Positions 11,101-26,100 are shown, numbered from the stretch's first letter. The stretch: DNA of 64,000 nucleotides from Bugula neritina (GCA_964035545.1 OZ037767.1:30246128-30310127); one strand, 5' to 3'. Program-made: numbers and translations. The notes: generated by a model not told the origin, from the sequence alone.

Positions 11101-14100
11101 CTGTGAACAAACCGTTAGTAATATACTAGTAATACGTTAGTAATATATTAGTAATATGTTAGTAATATACTAGTAATATACTAGTAATACACTAGTAATG
11201 CAGTTAGTAATATACTAGTATATTACTAGTAATACACTAGTAATACACTAGTAATATATTAGTAATACACTAGTAATATACTAGTAATATAGTTAGTAAT
11301 ATACTAGTAATACACTAGTAATATAGTTAGTAATATATTAGTAATACACTAGTAATACGCTAGTAATATATTAGTAATACACTAGTAATATACTAGTAAT
11401 ATAGTTAGTAATATACTAGTAATACACTAGTAATACACTAGTAATGCAGTTAGTAATATACTAGTATATTACTAGTAATACACTAGTAATATATTAGTAA
11501 TACACTAGTAATATACTAGTAATATAGTTAGTAATATACTAGTAATACACTAGTAATATAGTTAGTAATATATTAGTAATACACTAGTAATATACTAGTA
11601 ATATAGTTAGTAATATACTAGTAATACACTAGTAATACACTAGTAATGCAGTTAGTAATATACTAGTATATTACTAGTAATACACTAGTAATACACTAGT
11701 AATATATTAGTAATACACTAGTAATATACTAGTAATATAGTTAGTAATATACTAGTAATACACTAGTAATATAGTTAGTAATATATTAGTAATATAGTTA
11801 GTAATATACTAGTAATATAGTTAGTAATATATTAGTAATATAGTTAGTAATATACTAGTAGTATAGTTAGTAATATATTAGTAATATAGTTAGTAATATA
11901 CTAGTAATATAGTTAGTAATATATTAGTAATACACTAGTAATATGTTAGTAATACACTAGTAATACGTTAGTAATACACTAGTAATACGTTAGTAATACG
12001 CTAGTAATACACTAGTAAGACACTAGTAAGACACTAATAGTATACTAGTAATATGTTAGTAATATACTAGTAATATAGTTAGTAATACACTAGTTATACA
12101 GCTAGTAATACACTAGTAATACGTTAGTAATACACTAGTAATACGTTAGTAATACGCTAGTAATACACTAGTAAGACACTAGTAAGACACTAATAGTATA
12201 CTAGTAATATGTTAGTAATATACTAGTAATATAGTTAGTAATACACTAGTTATACAGCTAGTAATACACTAGTAATACGTTAGTAATACACTAGTAATAC
12301 ATTAGTAATACGCTAGTAATACACTAGTAAGACACTAGTAAGACACTAATAGTATACTAGTAATATGTTAGTAATATACTAGTAATATAGTTAGTAATAC
12401 ACTAGTTATACAGCTAGTAATACACTAGTAATACGCTGCTAGTTATACAGCTAGTAATACACTAGTAATACAGCTAGTAATACAGCTAGTAATGCACTAG
12501 TTATACAGCTAGTAATACGCTGCTAGTAATACAGCTAGTTATACAGCTAGTAATACGCTAGTAATACGCTGCTAGTTATACAGCTAGTAATACACTAGTA
12601 ATACAGCTAGTAATACAGCTAGTAATGCACTAGTTATACAGCTAGTAATACACTAGTAATACAGCTAGTAATACAGCTAGTAATGCACTAGTTATACAGC
12701 TAGTAATACACTAGTAATACAGCTAGTAATACAGCTAGTAATACACTAGTAACACACTAGTAATACAGCTAGTTATACAGCTAGTAATACGCAGCTAGTT
12801 ATACAGCTAGTTATACAGCTAGTTATACAGCTAGTTATACAGCTAGTAATACACTAGTTATACAGCTAGTAATACACTAGTTATACAGCTAGTTATACAG
12901 CTAGTTATACAGCTAGTTATACAGCTAGTTATACAGCTAGTTATACAGCTAGTTATGTACCTCAAACTCCTCGGCAAGGACAGCCTCGATGTCTTCTTCC
13001 TCTTCCTCTTCCTCTTCCTCAGCCTCTTCTTCAGCCTATTCAAGAGATCAATTACTCACCTAATTAACGTTTGAAATCAACACATGAAATTCACACACAA
13101 ACATAATGTACTGTTATCTATTTTACAGTTCCTAGAAAAGTGAATTCACAAAGTTCTCTGTAGCACCTTTACCTCTTCCTCTTCATCCATTTCTGCCTTC
13201 GCAGCTTCCTTTTCTGCTCTACGTTCTTCCAGTCTCTTCTCCTTCTGTTTAACCAATTCCCTTCTCCTCTTTTCTATTTCTTTCTCTCGTAACTTCTTTG
13301 CTTTGTCTTTTTGGCGTTGTCTTCGGGCAAGTTTCCTGAAAAAGGACAGAAATTGCTTGCATCAGGTGAATATTATTGACTCTGCCGGAAAAAACTCCTG
13401 AAAAGATGGTTAAAAAGGCATTCGCTTTTTCATAATACTCACCGATCTCGTTTAGCACTCCACTTTTCCATCTTAGGAGGCAGCAAACGCCCGATGATGT
13501 CGCTGTCTTCTGAGTTGATAGTCACCGCGGTGTCGGGATAATATCCACTCTCCGCCATCCACCTCACCTCATCTGGTATTCGGGGGAAACCCTCCAGTAT
13601 AAAGCCGGTACTTCTGCAAACATACACACACCTCTACATACTCAAGATACACCATCACCACACAACCAGTTATATACAGCTTGAAGAAGAACTTAAAAAA
13701 ACTGAATTGCCCAGACAAAGACTTTACCTGAAGGGTTCGCTGCTCCAGAACTGACCAATCACCTTCTCCAGAATCTCTGGCGGCAGCATGTCATCCATAC
13801 CAGACTCTAGGAATGATTTGATAGCCTCTTCTTCTTCTGTATATTCAGCCTCGGCTTCCTCTTCAACCTACACATAATAAAAGGGCATACATGGTAAGAG
13901 CTGAGGCTAGAAAGTATTAGGCAAGTAAGGCATAGTCACATGAAGACTTGGTTAAAGCTCAGTTACTTGTGAGTATAAGCAAACAATGTGAGCATCAAAA
14001 GCAAACAAAATTGAACAGCCGTCTAAGTTTTTACTAGTTACAGGTGTGCATATTTGACACATAGCTACAGGTGTGTATATGTGACGCATAGTTACAGGTG

Positions 14101-17100
14101 TGCATATTTGACACATAGCTACAGGTGTGTACATGTGACATATAGTTACAGTTATGTTTCAGTTATACTTAAAGTAGAGGTGATAAGTGGTTGCACGAGT
14201 GTTAACTACAGTTAGTGCATTTGTGACAGGTAATTAGTAAAAGTGACAGGTAGTTACAGGTGTGTGCTAGTAACAGTGACAGTGACAGGTAGTTACAGGT
14301 GTGTGCTAGTGACAGTGGTAGTGTATGTGACAGGTGGTTGCAGGTGTGTGCTATTGTTCTACATGGCAGCTAAACAAAGGTGCTAGACAGGCAGCACAGT
14401 GGGTTAATTACCAAGTTAGATAAGACAGAATAGTTGCGAGTAAATCTGCTGCCGACAGCGCTTCTGCTACCCATAGACTGAGTGTCAGTCTCAAACATGT
14501 ACTAAATAGCAACAAGTAAAGAAGTTGGAAAAAAGGCTATCAACCAGAGAATGGAAGAAGTAGAAATAAATAAATAAAGTTAGAAATTGAAATGAAATTT
14601 CCAGGTTTATTGTATAAGCTATGGAGACATAGGAAAATAAATAATACTCAAGTTGCAACTTTAATTTGTTGAAAGATGATAATAAGATTACTTTTAGATG
14701 TAAATATAGCACACAGCAGTTGATACAACTTCATTGCATTTGAAGAACTATGCATACACAACTTGAGAAAATATACACTATACACTGGTGGATGGTCACG
14801 TGATCACTGTAGTCACATGATCACTGGATAATCACATGACCAGTGTAGATGGTCACATTATCACTGCGGATAGTCATATGACCACTGTGGATGGTCACAT
14901 GGTCACTTACCTCTTCCTTGACTTCCTCTTCAGGGAGTGGCTCTTTCCCCTCTTCACCCCCTTCCTCATTATCTTCATCCTCTCCTGCCTTCTCCTCTAC
15001 ATCCAGATCAGCCATGGTGAATGTTCTCTCAAACTCATCCAACTCTTTATTTTCCCTGCAAAAACCAAGGAAAGTTTACAAAACTAGTCATGCTTTGGTA
15101 TTTATATGATTTCAGTATGTCTGTAAATTAAGAGTAAACGGGTGACTAGAGGAGGCCAGTTAAAAATAAAACAATACAGGCTGCAGCATAAATCAAGGTC
15201 ACTCAAGTTATGATAAAGTATTCAAGTTAATATTAATTTATACACTACGTTACAATGACTAGAATTAATATAATGCTAAATTTATAAAACAGAGCTACAA
15301 GAAAACATTATACCATAACAAAAAAACTTCTCATGTTGGCTGCTATTTTCACAGTCATACAATAAACACAGAATAGCCAAGCTAGAAAATGTAAACATAA
15401 TAATTGAGACAACAACTCACTCAATATCTTCTGGGGAATCTTTAAACTCCTCTTCGGCCTCGTAGAAAGGACCGATATACTTCTTAGTTTTCTTCAGCAG
15501 CATTTCCTGCAGCAGCTCCTCGAACTGGATGTGGAAGACGTTGTGTTTCTGTGCGAGTTGACGGGCATGCAGACTTTTCCCAGAACCCTTTGCACCCAGT
15601 ACTAGCAGACGCATGGCCGTTGTCTGCAATAAACAGCAGTTAGAGTGTATCATATGTATCATATATATTAGTCAGAGTGTATCGTATGTATCATATATGT
15701 TAGTCAGAGTGTATCGTATGTATCATATATATTAGTCACAGTGTATCGTATGTATCATATACATTAGTTACAGTGTATCGTATGTATCATATATGTTAGT
15801 CAGAGTGTATCGTATGTATCATATATATTAGTCACAGTGTATCGTATGTATCATATATATTAGTCAGAGTGTATCGTATGTATCATATATGTTAGTCAGA
15901 GTGTATCGTATGTATTATATATATTAGTCAGAGTGTATCGTATGTATTATATATATTAGTCAGAGTGTATCGTATGTATCATATATGTTAGCCAGAGTGT
16001 ATTGTATGCGTTATATTTACATATTTGCATTACAGTTATATGTTTTAAGCATATTTATTAATATTATTTTTATAGAATATTAGTTTAATGTTTATAGTAT
16101 ATATGTTTATTATACTTGAGTTAAATTTACATTTTGTTGATCTTGTATTTTATGTTGCAATTCTTTTTACCCCACATTTATATTACATCTTTACATAATC
16201 CCAAACTAAAATAAAGCTCACTAGTAACATCGATGACTTGACAATACTAGTACTTCCATCAACTATAGTTACCTGGGGTGCCCTCTCTCTCGTCAGATAC
16301 ATAGTCGGGTTTTCCAAGAACTTTGTCCGGTTCTCATCATTGGAGAGGTAATAAACTTTTTCTCTGTACTTGGCCGCACACTCTGGATTTCCCGGCCAGA
16401 GCACATTTTTCTCGAAGAGAGCAACGGGACAGAAATGGTTGAGATCCCCGAGTGGTTTTTTCTTATTCCTGTTGGGATCACCTTCTTCCTGCACCAATCA
16501 GAAACCTCCTTAGATATTGCAGACGTTGACAGTATTATCAAGCATATAAAATAGTTGGAATCCCGTTATTTTACAAGAAAGAAGATATTTGATGATGTCC
16601 ATGAAAAAGGCACCACGACACTACATCAAATAAAATAACTAAAATATTTATAGACATCATATAAGCATAGAATATGTGAGCAACCATATGCTGTATACTG
16701 TAGGCGTGTACCATAATTACATTATATTATAATATTGCGTATACATATCATAAGGTTAAATCATATAAGCATAATATCATATTATGCCATATATGCACAT
16801 TGTAATAATATTATGCTATATAATGTAATATAAGCAAATATGATAGTCTTCCACCATATAAACAGTATTAAAACATTACAACCAAGAATATAGCAGAAGT
16901 AGTAGACAGCGCACTGTCCATAGCTGTAGGATGGGGCTGATAATAAGTGAGGAACACATGCTAAATAATAGTAACTGATAGACAGGGTGAAGTAGTATTC
17001 CACATGCATAGTATCCAATCTACTGTATTCAATTATAATGTATTATATTACATTTTTATGTTGTATTTTATTATTAAATTAGCAGTAAACAAAATATTAA

Positions 17101-20100
17101 ATTTTGCTCTACTAAAATTAACATGCCTCCCACACTTGAATCTTTAAAACAAGAACATTTTTACTTTATGTAACTGATGGACCACACTAAAATATACAAG
17201 TGTTTGTGACAGACCATGTGATATGTCATGTGACATACCATGTGATATGTCATGTGACATACCATGTGATATGTCATGTGACAGACCATGTGATATGTCA
17301 TGTGACATACCATGTGATATGTCATGTGACAGACCATGTGATATGTCATGGGACATGTCATGTGACATGCTGGAAAATAAATGAAACAATTTTATAGTTA
17401 AATTATGGCTCTGTCTTCACTAATACATGCTCAATTGGAATAAATAATGAGTGGGTGGCACACAACAATCTTTTTGTGACACTTAGTAATACATACTTAC
17501 TTTTTTATTAGTACCAAATCTTAATTGCATTTCAAAATCCTTTAAAAAATTACATAACAACCTATATATTAATGTGGTAATATTATAACATTGTTACAAC
17601 CCGATGAGGTGTATACAATATTGTGATATGCATGCTTATAGAAATAGCATTCAACAGGTTCGTGAAAAAGACGTAATTGTTTGTCATGAAATCCTGTATA
17701 GTGTACGTACTGAGACACTCGCAGTTAGAAAGAGGTGCGAATATAAAATGAGTTTAAGCGTATCTAACACTGTTACTACACTACTAGACAGTACGTGTGG
17801 GGATACAACTCCAAATAAACTGTCTACTCATTGTGTCTACTCAAGATACACGGGTACACAACTCCAAAGAGGAGACATCACTATAGAAGAGGCAGCTATT
17901 CAGAGAGTAAACACTGTTTAGTTGGAATGAGATATTTCCACTGACCTCTTCCTCTTCTTCTTCTGCTTCCTCTTCATTCTGCTCATTATCTGCAGCGATG
18001 TCTTCGTCTTCTTCATCCAGATCCATGCCTGTGTACTCCCACCCAGCATACTCGAATCTCTCTACAACCACATCACAGCAAATTTTATCCCGTAAATTAC
18101 ACTTACTAGTAGCAGATGTGATCTTGCAGATTACATTTACTCTCATTATAAAATACTACACTGAATACATGCGGTAGATCACACAGTCTCTAGCCCAAGT
18201 AACAGAGACTAATGCTTGCCTAACCTTTTGTGCTATTTACCTAGTCAAGACTAAACATCAAATGAGAATTCACATTCAAGTTGCTGAAATCCAACATACT
18301 TTCTATTTTCTCGACAGCTTGCTTGAGTACGACATCCACATCGGTGTCATTGATGTCTAATTGAATAGGCTCAATCACGCCGGTGCTGGTGAACACCCCT
18401 TCGATATTCGGGTACTCCCGGTCCCACTCCTTACGCTTCTCTCTGGCGCCTTCTAACTCCGGCCCTTCAACTGGGAGCTCCGCCTGTGAACCAGCGACTC
18501 ACAAATCAACAATCAGTTCATAAAATATAAATCAATAATCAATAATAACAGATCAATTATAAGCTAATAACTGTAAACAAATCACAAGCCAATATGAATA
18601 AGTTTTAAACAATAAAAAGTGATCACATGATTAAAGAGAAGGTAATAATACGAATGTAGCAGTTTATTTAAATTATGAGATAATATAGTATGAAATATAA
18701 TATTAGTATTATAATAAAATACTGCATTTACTTCTTTTACATCTGGGACTCCAAGAAAGTCTAAAGAGCTGGCTGCACCTGTGACAGGTGTGTCGCTGAC
18801 TGTGACAGAGGCAGCTTCGGCAGCGTTCACCTTGTCTTCAGATGGTGGAAGATCCGAAGTAACTTCATTGCCTTCCGGGGCAGGAATTTCATCTTCGACT
18901 GCAGTATGTGCTCTTTCTCCTGAACATGGGGAAATTACGTGAAATAATAACTTAACTAGATAAGCACTACGTTGTAGGTTTTGCAGTTGCTATTTATAAG
19001 TTAAACATATCACTTGACAATGTGTACTCAAGGAGGTTGAGTGTTCAAACTACTCCAAGGACATATATGTAGTGACACAGAGACAACGGAGAAGAGCAGG
19101 AAATAAATGAAAGCAAATAAAAGTGAATCAGCTAAAGAAAAGGTCAACACAGATAGTGACAGATACCTTCCCCTTCCGTTTCTGTTTCATCTTGTATAAT
19201 GATAGTCGGGGTTTTAACCCCGACATCAGCTTCATTACTCGAGGGGACAGCATTGTCATCAACTGCAGACGTAGGCTGAGTTTCCCCTTCTGTATCAGTC
19301 GGGGCGAGTGGGGTTACACCCTCAATAGCTGACTCTAATCATGCCAACAACACACAAGGAAATCATGAAATCATATGGCATGCATAGCTGGTGAAGCAGA
19401 GCTGTGAAAGGCAAAGAACAACATAAACAGGAAAGGATAACAGAGAGCAGCATGCGAAGGGGGGAGGGTACATGAAAGGAGAGAGACACCACTTAGATAC
19501 ACGTACCAGTTGCAGCGACGTCTTCAGATTCTGCCTGTGCTACCAGTTCACTCTCTGGAATTATACCGTAGATCTCTCTGTCCACTTCCACCGGATCCTC
19601 TCCAGCTTCAACTCGTCTGGCTCGCTCGTCTGCTTTTCTCTTTTTCTCGGCTTCTTCTGCAAGTCTCTGCTCTTCCTCCGCCTTGCGTCTAGAAAAGTAG
19701 CAATCAGATGATATAGAATAATGTGAAACTAAAAGTACAGAGGCCTTTAGCCATTAGAACTTGTATGTGACATACTGAGTTTAATCAACATAGGGCATTA
19801 CTGTACTCTGCAAACACACTCTACAATGTAAGACAAACCAGTACCATTTTAAGTAATTTATTCTTAAGGCACATTTACCCTTCAACATTGTGGAATATAG
19901 TTCTCCAATACACTTATTTTCATGCTATATGCATTTACTAAACCTGAAGCATCTCATTGAAGTTTAGTTTATCACAAACATTACAGGCATGTTGTGTAAA
20001 GGGTTAAAATGATACGGTGAAGCTCGTTTGGGCAGAAAATGGAAAAAGGTGTTCAAATGGAAAGGAAAATTATACGAGTGTTTTGTGTAAGGAATAAACG

Positions 20101-23100
20101 CAGTGGAGGAGGCCATGTTGATATAACATTAAGGAGACGTCAAGCTACCCACCCGTCTTGGCTATCATTGTTACACATTGACAAATTCCACGATCTAAAA
20201 GTGAGCAGTGAAGGATCTCTATCAAAAGTTTTCACTATATCAAAGTCCATAGTGATGACAGAAAAAGGAAATGTGGAAAGACAACTTCTATAGCTAAGTG
20301 ATATCCGTATAGTTCAACACCAAAGAAGAAATGTAGCTAATAAAGATAAGTTAGTTGAAAGCACAATATCTAGTAAATTGAGAAACTGAACATATCTAAC
20401 TAAATAATGCACCACAATGCCACACGCTGCTACAGAACGCTACTACAACAAACTAAAAGGAATGTAAAGTCAACACAAGTTTGGCTAAACTTTACATGCA
20501 TGACTCACACACTGAGCTCTACCTGAGACTGAAAAGCTGGTTGAAGTATAAATCCTATAGACATCTTGGACATAATATTTCACTAATTTTACTAACAGCT
20601 TCCAGTAGTGAACTGAAATAGCCCAAGTACCTCAATCTAGTCTATAAACACGTACAGTCGGGTGGTCAGCTATCTACCTGAGTTCCTCTTGCTGTAGCCT
20701 CATAGCCTCAGCTTCTCTAGCCAACCTCTCTGAGATCTGCTGATCCACTTCCTTCCTGTTGAGAGAGTACCACCTCTTCAACAGCATCAGACCTCCCTCC
20801 GAGATGTCCTTGAGGAAGACAGCATCGTCTGGCAGCAAGTTCTTGTCTCCCATCATCGCCCACTGCTCTCGTGTCTGCGGGAAATTATCCAGAATCCATC
20901 CACCAAATCTGCAAGTGACGGATATAGTTTGTTGGCGCAACAAGTGACTAAGCAGAGCAGCTCTGCAGTGAATGACACAGTTGCTGTTGGTTCACAGTAT
21001 AAACATAAAAGTATAAATATATAAAATATGATATCAAAAATAAACATAATGAAAACAATATCACTAAACTGTTGGTAATAATTTCTGCATCACTGAATAA
21101 CATATCATATCAATTTAATTAGTTTAACAAATATATTTAGGAGTTATCTTTTCTCAAGAGAAGTATAGGTGGAAAGTTCCAGAAACACGTAAGCTTTAAT
21201 CGAGTCATGAACTAATTTATGAAAATAATGAATACAATTTGAAAATTACTGGGAGTAGCAGAAGAATCATTTATAATTTTTGTAGATTCACTTTCTTTGA
21301 ACAAAAGTCAAAACATTTTAGTCTTAGAAACAATTTGAATGACTTTTACTACAGTACGTCATCTCATCTACACATCACACTTACCTCGACTTTCTGTCAT
21401 CTACACATTACACTTACCCCAACTATCTGTCGTCTCCACATCACACTTACCTCAACTATCTGTCATCTCCACACCACACTTACCCCAACTATCTGTCATC
21501 TACACATTATACTTACCTCAACTATCTGTCATCTACACATTATACTTACCTCAGCTATCTGCTACTTACACATCACACTTACCTAAACAAACTGTCGCCT
21601 ACACAGTACACTTACCCCAACTATCTGTCACCTACACAGTATACTTACCCCAACTATCTGTCATCTACACATCACACTTACCCCAACTATCTATCATCTA
21701 CACATCACACTTACCTCAACTACATGTTCACAGTAGAAAATACTCACCGTGGCCCGCCTGGTGTTTTCAAAGCTACCTCCTCCTCAACTTCTTTGATAGC
21801 AGCTTCCACCAAATCAACAGTCACCTAGAATGTCATGAAGTGTTTCAGTGAGACATGCTGTACCATGCATCTAATATGTATGCAAGTATATATGTAATAT
21901 AGAACTCTTATATTATATTATATTTATAAGTTTATACTGTAATATACAAGTGATCTAAGGTTTATAAAGCCTAGTATCAGCACAGCCCTACCTATTACCT
22001 AGTATCAACACAGCCCTACCTCAGCGGATAAATTGATTGGCTGTTTCTCTGCTAACTTGATGGCATTTTCAACAATAGCCTTGACCTCTGGATGAGTTTC
22101 ATCTACACTAATCTCAGGCGGAGGTGGGGTGGGTTGAGGGGTCTCGTCTATAATAAAAAGCACTGATGTAAAACCGAGCATGAATGATGAAATATATAAC
22201 ACAAATTTATCTAGCTTTTTATAAAATTAAACAAAAAAGCAACTTTGACACGAACCTATTGCGAGCAGCTTTAAATCAATTTAACTGAATAATATATTAT
22301 TATCTTCATATTAACAATAATATCTCACTGGTGGCCCAAACAGTTTCACCAATAAAGTGTTGAAATCAACTCAGTTAATCTGACTAACATGAAGTGATAT
22401 TGGCTAGAAATGCGTAGAAGAGCACAGATCTGGTATGACACAATGCGGCGCATAGATAGACAGGTAGTATGCTAACTGGAACAAGCAACTCCAAAGCAGC
22501 CATAGCTGAGTGCAACACAATGCAAGGCTGCAACTTCTAAATCGATGTGAAATATAGTTTAATCTAAATGTTCCCGAAATAAAATAGAAAAACAATTTTC
22601 TTTCTATTTTAATAATAACTGAAAAACATACCAAACCCTTTCAATTTTTTTTATTTCAAATTGTATCGGTTTTGAATGCATAAAACAAAAACTCAAATCT
22701 ATTTCACTGAGTTTAGAGTTCATTGCAGCCTCGCTCAATCAAGTATAACATCCTACTCATTAACAATCATCTAACCACACAATAAAAAGAAATCATCTAA
22801 AAATTTTAAAACGCTGAAGAAATTTAATAAAAAAAAAAACGGGTAACAGAGACAATTCGGATGCATGCAACGAGGATTTGTATGCAAGGCTAATCACAAA
22901 CATCAAAAGCAGAGTACGGAAATCTCAGTCGGGACTTGCCTTGTTCATCGACAAACTGAACTGATTTCTTGACCCCTGTTAAAGTGTAAGTATCTACATG
23001 TAACAGACAGGGATTACATTACTACAAACATAGTATTGAAGCTTAGAGAAAGGAATATGCTTACACAAGCAACAGCGGGGCTTAACTATGCTTACAACAC

Positions 23101-26100
23101 GATAAGTTTGTGTATATTGCATACGTCTATCATTATCACAGATATAATATCAGATGGTGAAATGAGAGTAAAGGTGCAATACTTTGGGCTGATGTTAATG
23201 ATGGTGTGGTAAATGAGGGACCTACAGTTTGGGAAGACAATTCCTAACACACCCTTTGATACACACTCATAATATATAGCTGTAATATACATCATGTACA
23301 GCTTTTCAAACACTTAACTTTTCCCAATATAAATGACAGGGTATCAGTTTAATTCTAATTCCTGCATGCATACCACACTATGTCTTGCTGTACAACAACT
23401 CATATATGCACATGTTTACATATAATACACCTAGCCTGAGAGCATATGTTTACATATAATACTAGCCTGTGAGCACATGTTTATATATATTACACTGACC
23501 CTGAGGCTTCAAATCAGCCGACTCAGCTTTCTCATCATCCTCTTCATTTTTCTTTTCCTCTTCTCCAGCAGCCGTTTCACCTTCTGTAGTTTCACCTTCA
23601 CCTTCGGTTGCTCCGTCTTTTTCTTCAGCAGCTTGATCTTTTACAGATAATTGAAATAAACATCAATGGATTTTCATAGAGCTGCTCAATTTTATGCATT
23701 TTCTACTTAAAACATATCCGCATTCTCAAACTCAGCCAGTCAAGTGTGTTCAACCCTCAATACCATAAATATGGTAAAACAGAAAGCAATATCTAAGATG
23801 CAATACATTAACAAGTAATACACAAACAAACAAACAAACCTGCAGGTTGATCAGAGACCTCTCCTTCTTCACCTTCACCAGCCTCTGCTGCTGCTAGTGC
23901 TGCCGCCTCCTTTTCAGCAGCTTCTCTGGCCTGCCGCTCTGCTTCTTCGGCAGCTAATCTTTCTGTAAACAAACAACATTACGTCATGGAGTAAACAAAC
24001 AGCATCACTTCATAGAGGAAACAAACAGCATTACTTCATGGAAGACTGCTGGATGTAATTTATTGAAATTGATAAAAAGACCATCGACTGGTATTGTTCA
24101 AAATAAAATGCATATGCAACATTTATATGCATGCTAAAAGTGGCAAGAAATTACCGGAAACTTCTATACGTGAAATTTCTAAACTAGTCTCGGCTGTTGC
24201 AGTTAGGTTCTCTTTAACACCTGTGATTTTCTCACTCGAGATGGTAAAAAGACATCAGCGGCTTACCTGCTTCCACCCTTGCTGCCTCGGCAGCGGCCTC
24301 CTGAGCATCTTTAATTTTCTTCTTGATCTGTTCAATGGCTGCCTCAGTGGACTCTTGTCTGACTGTCTCAATATACTTGGCTTTCTCCTCGGCCAACTTA
24401 GGGTCAAGCTTAGCCTGCACGTTGACTACCTTAGCGCCGTATCTACAGCACACTTACCAGTTTCAGTAATACAAATACTCAGTCTGATAAAATTTAGACA
24501 GTCTAATACGAATCTGATGCAGTAACAACACTAATTTCAACAGCTATAAATTGAAACAAAATATCTTTTTATAAACTGTGCACAAATTCAGGTACTTAGA
24601 AATTGCTAGTGTCAACATGAAAATTTAGGACGGGCTCCAAAGAAGTTATTTCAACTAAATTCTAAAGAAATATGAATATAACAATATATTTGTGACTAGC
24701 AACAGTATTTACCAATTAACTACAAGTAATGCTCGTACCTTTCTGCCAACAGTTTACTTAGAGTTGAGGTGCCGGAATGAGGTGGCCCCAGAACCGCAAA
24801 CTTAGCTGGAGGTCTTGGTTGAGGAGGAAGCAAGTATGGGCGGGGGTTTTTAAGAAACTTCGCAAAAGCCTCTGGCGTTGACATCAGGTAAAGCTTATCC
24901 AAGAAGCTACAAGAGACAACCAGCGTCACTGTAAATAGCTCCACCTTTTTTGTTGCAGAACATTAGAGTTTTCAAGTTGCATAATATTATCTGATTTAAC
25001 TAGAAATTTGGAACAAAATTTAAAACTCACCCGCACGCAAATTCTGCTCTACCAGGAGAGAGAATACCTTCTTGTAGCGCCACAGGGCAGTATCGAAGCC
25101 ATCTGCTTCTTCTCCATCTAAATCTGGGTGCCACCTGTAGTAGTGACATCACAGAAACTGTATACAGTGTGATGAGTAAGTAATGACATCACAGATACTG
25201 TACACTATACTGTACACTCACCATGTTTTTAGGAGCCAAGTTTCTCATCAACTCGTCTGTCTCCGTGTCCTCGATAACTTCCTCTTCCTCGTCCATATTA
25301 GCCAATCGAATTGGCACGGCAGCCGGCCGGATGTTGAAACAGTTCAATTTGGCTAAAATTTGCTACAAATCACAGACAAAGTTATTATTCTCTCAAAACA
25401 AAATTTCTTTCACCTTAAAGATGCAGCAGATTAAACTATAAAATGATATTTTATAATTGTATAAAATATCATCAATCATAAAAAATAACAGCTAACATTA
25501 GGCCTGCAGCAAAACTTTTCAATGTGAAATTCTTAGCTAAAACCTACATTACAAAATAAAATGTAATAAATTTGATATGATTATTATTGGAGACTATAAT
25601 CATAGAAATATAATGCAAACAAAATAAAAAATCAAAAGACAACAAACAAGAAAAATGACATAAAACCTTTTCCAAGACGTTGACAGGTTGATTAGCATCG
25701 AGTTCTATGAGATGTTGTTGATTGTGATCAGCCATGTAGTCCTCCAGTATTCTCAGCATGGCACTGCGATAGTGAGCCACATTAGTCACCACATGGTCTG
25801 GTAGATCCTCCGGTCTAACGAGCAGACGACTCACAGTGTCTGCTGGTAAGACGGAAGGTTGATCCTGATTCCCTTCCTAATAGACACAAATTGCACAAAA
25901 AAAACTTTAGGCTATATGAAAGTTAGTAACTTTTTAGATGATTAATAAAAAAACTTTGCCAACAGATCTAGCAGTGTTTAGATTTTATTTGCAACAAAAT
26001 TTATAAATTCAAATTAAAGCCTATAAACTAAATGGTGTTAACAAAATATGTTGCTAGATTTCGACAATTACATGCCAGTTGCAAGTTGGATGTCTACAAC

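Larger units (their letters stand above)
12961..16488 (-). other. AK9: AK9 exons 23-29: module 3
   Basis: Exons: 16273-16488, 15421-15623, 14911-15055, 13728-13867, 13443-13613, 13173-13335, 12961-13035. Exon 23 has the NHFCPVALFEKNVLWPGNPE inter-module domain. Exon 24 has an intact Walker A (GAKGSGKS). Exon 27 (STGFILEGFPRIPDEVRW) supplies the LEGFPR motif that binds the nucleoside monophosphate in adenylate kinases. Exons 28-29 are basic and then acidic coiled-coil-like sequence. Confidence 0.93.
17946..24442 (-). other. AK9: AK9 exons 11-22: helical and acidic linker with remnant kinase lid/core
   Basis: Exons: 24267-24442, 23840-23962, 23500-23637, 22940-22975, 22020-22147, 21748-21824, 20678-20908, 19507-19688, 19167-19334, 18732-18919, 18300-18483, 17946-18061. 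Exon 11 and 12 encode Lys/Glu/Ala-rich helices; exons 12-14 and 18-22 are strongly acidic. Exon 17 (FGGWILDNFPQTREQW) is the NMP-binding/core part of module 2. Exon 22 (KRFEYAGWEYTG) leads into the third module and ends in a run of Glu. Exon 14 is 36 nt and is followed by a GC donor. Confidence 0.9.

Noticed and set aside
11107-12957. Possible CRISPR-like or centromeric array
   Set aside because: Units are contiguous with no unique spacers, and the array sits inside one AK9 intron between in-phase exons.
20039-20293. 84-codon + frame in AK9 intron
   Set aside because: No similarity or splice evidence; lies between exons 17 and 18 of AK9 on the other strand.
21239-21851. Two overlapping + strand frames of 115 and 170 codons
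   Set aside because: They are the reverse of the 33-bp array in AK9 intron 16 and its neighbouring exon.
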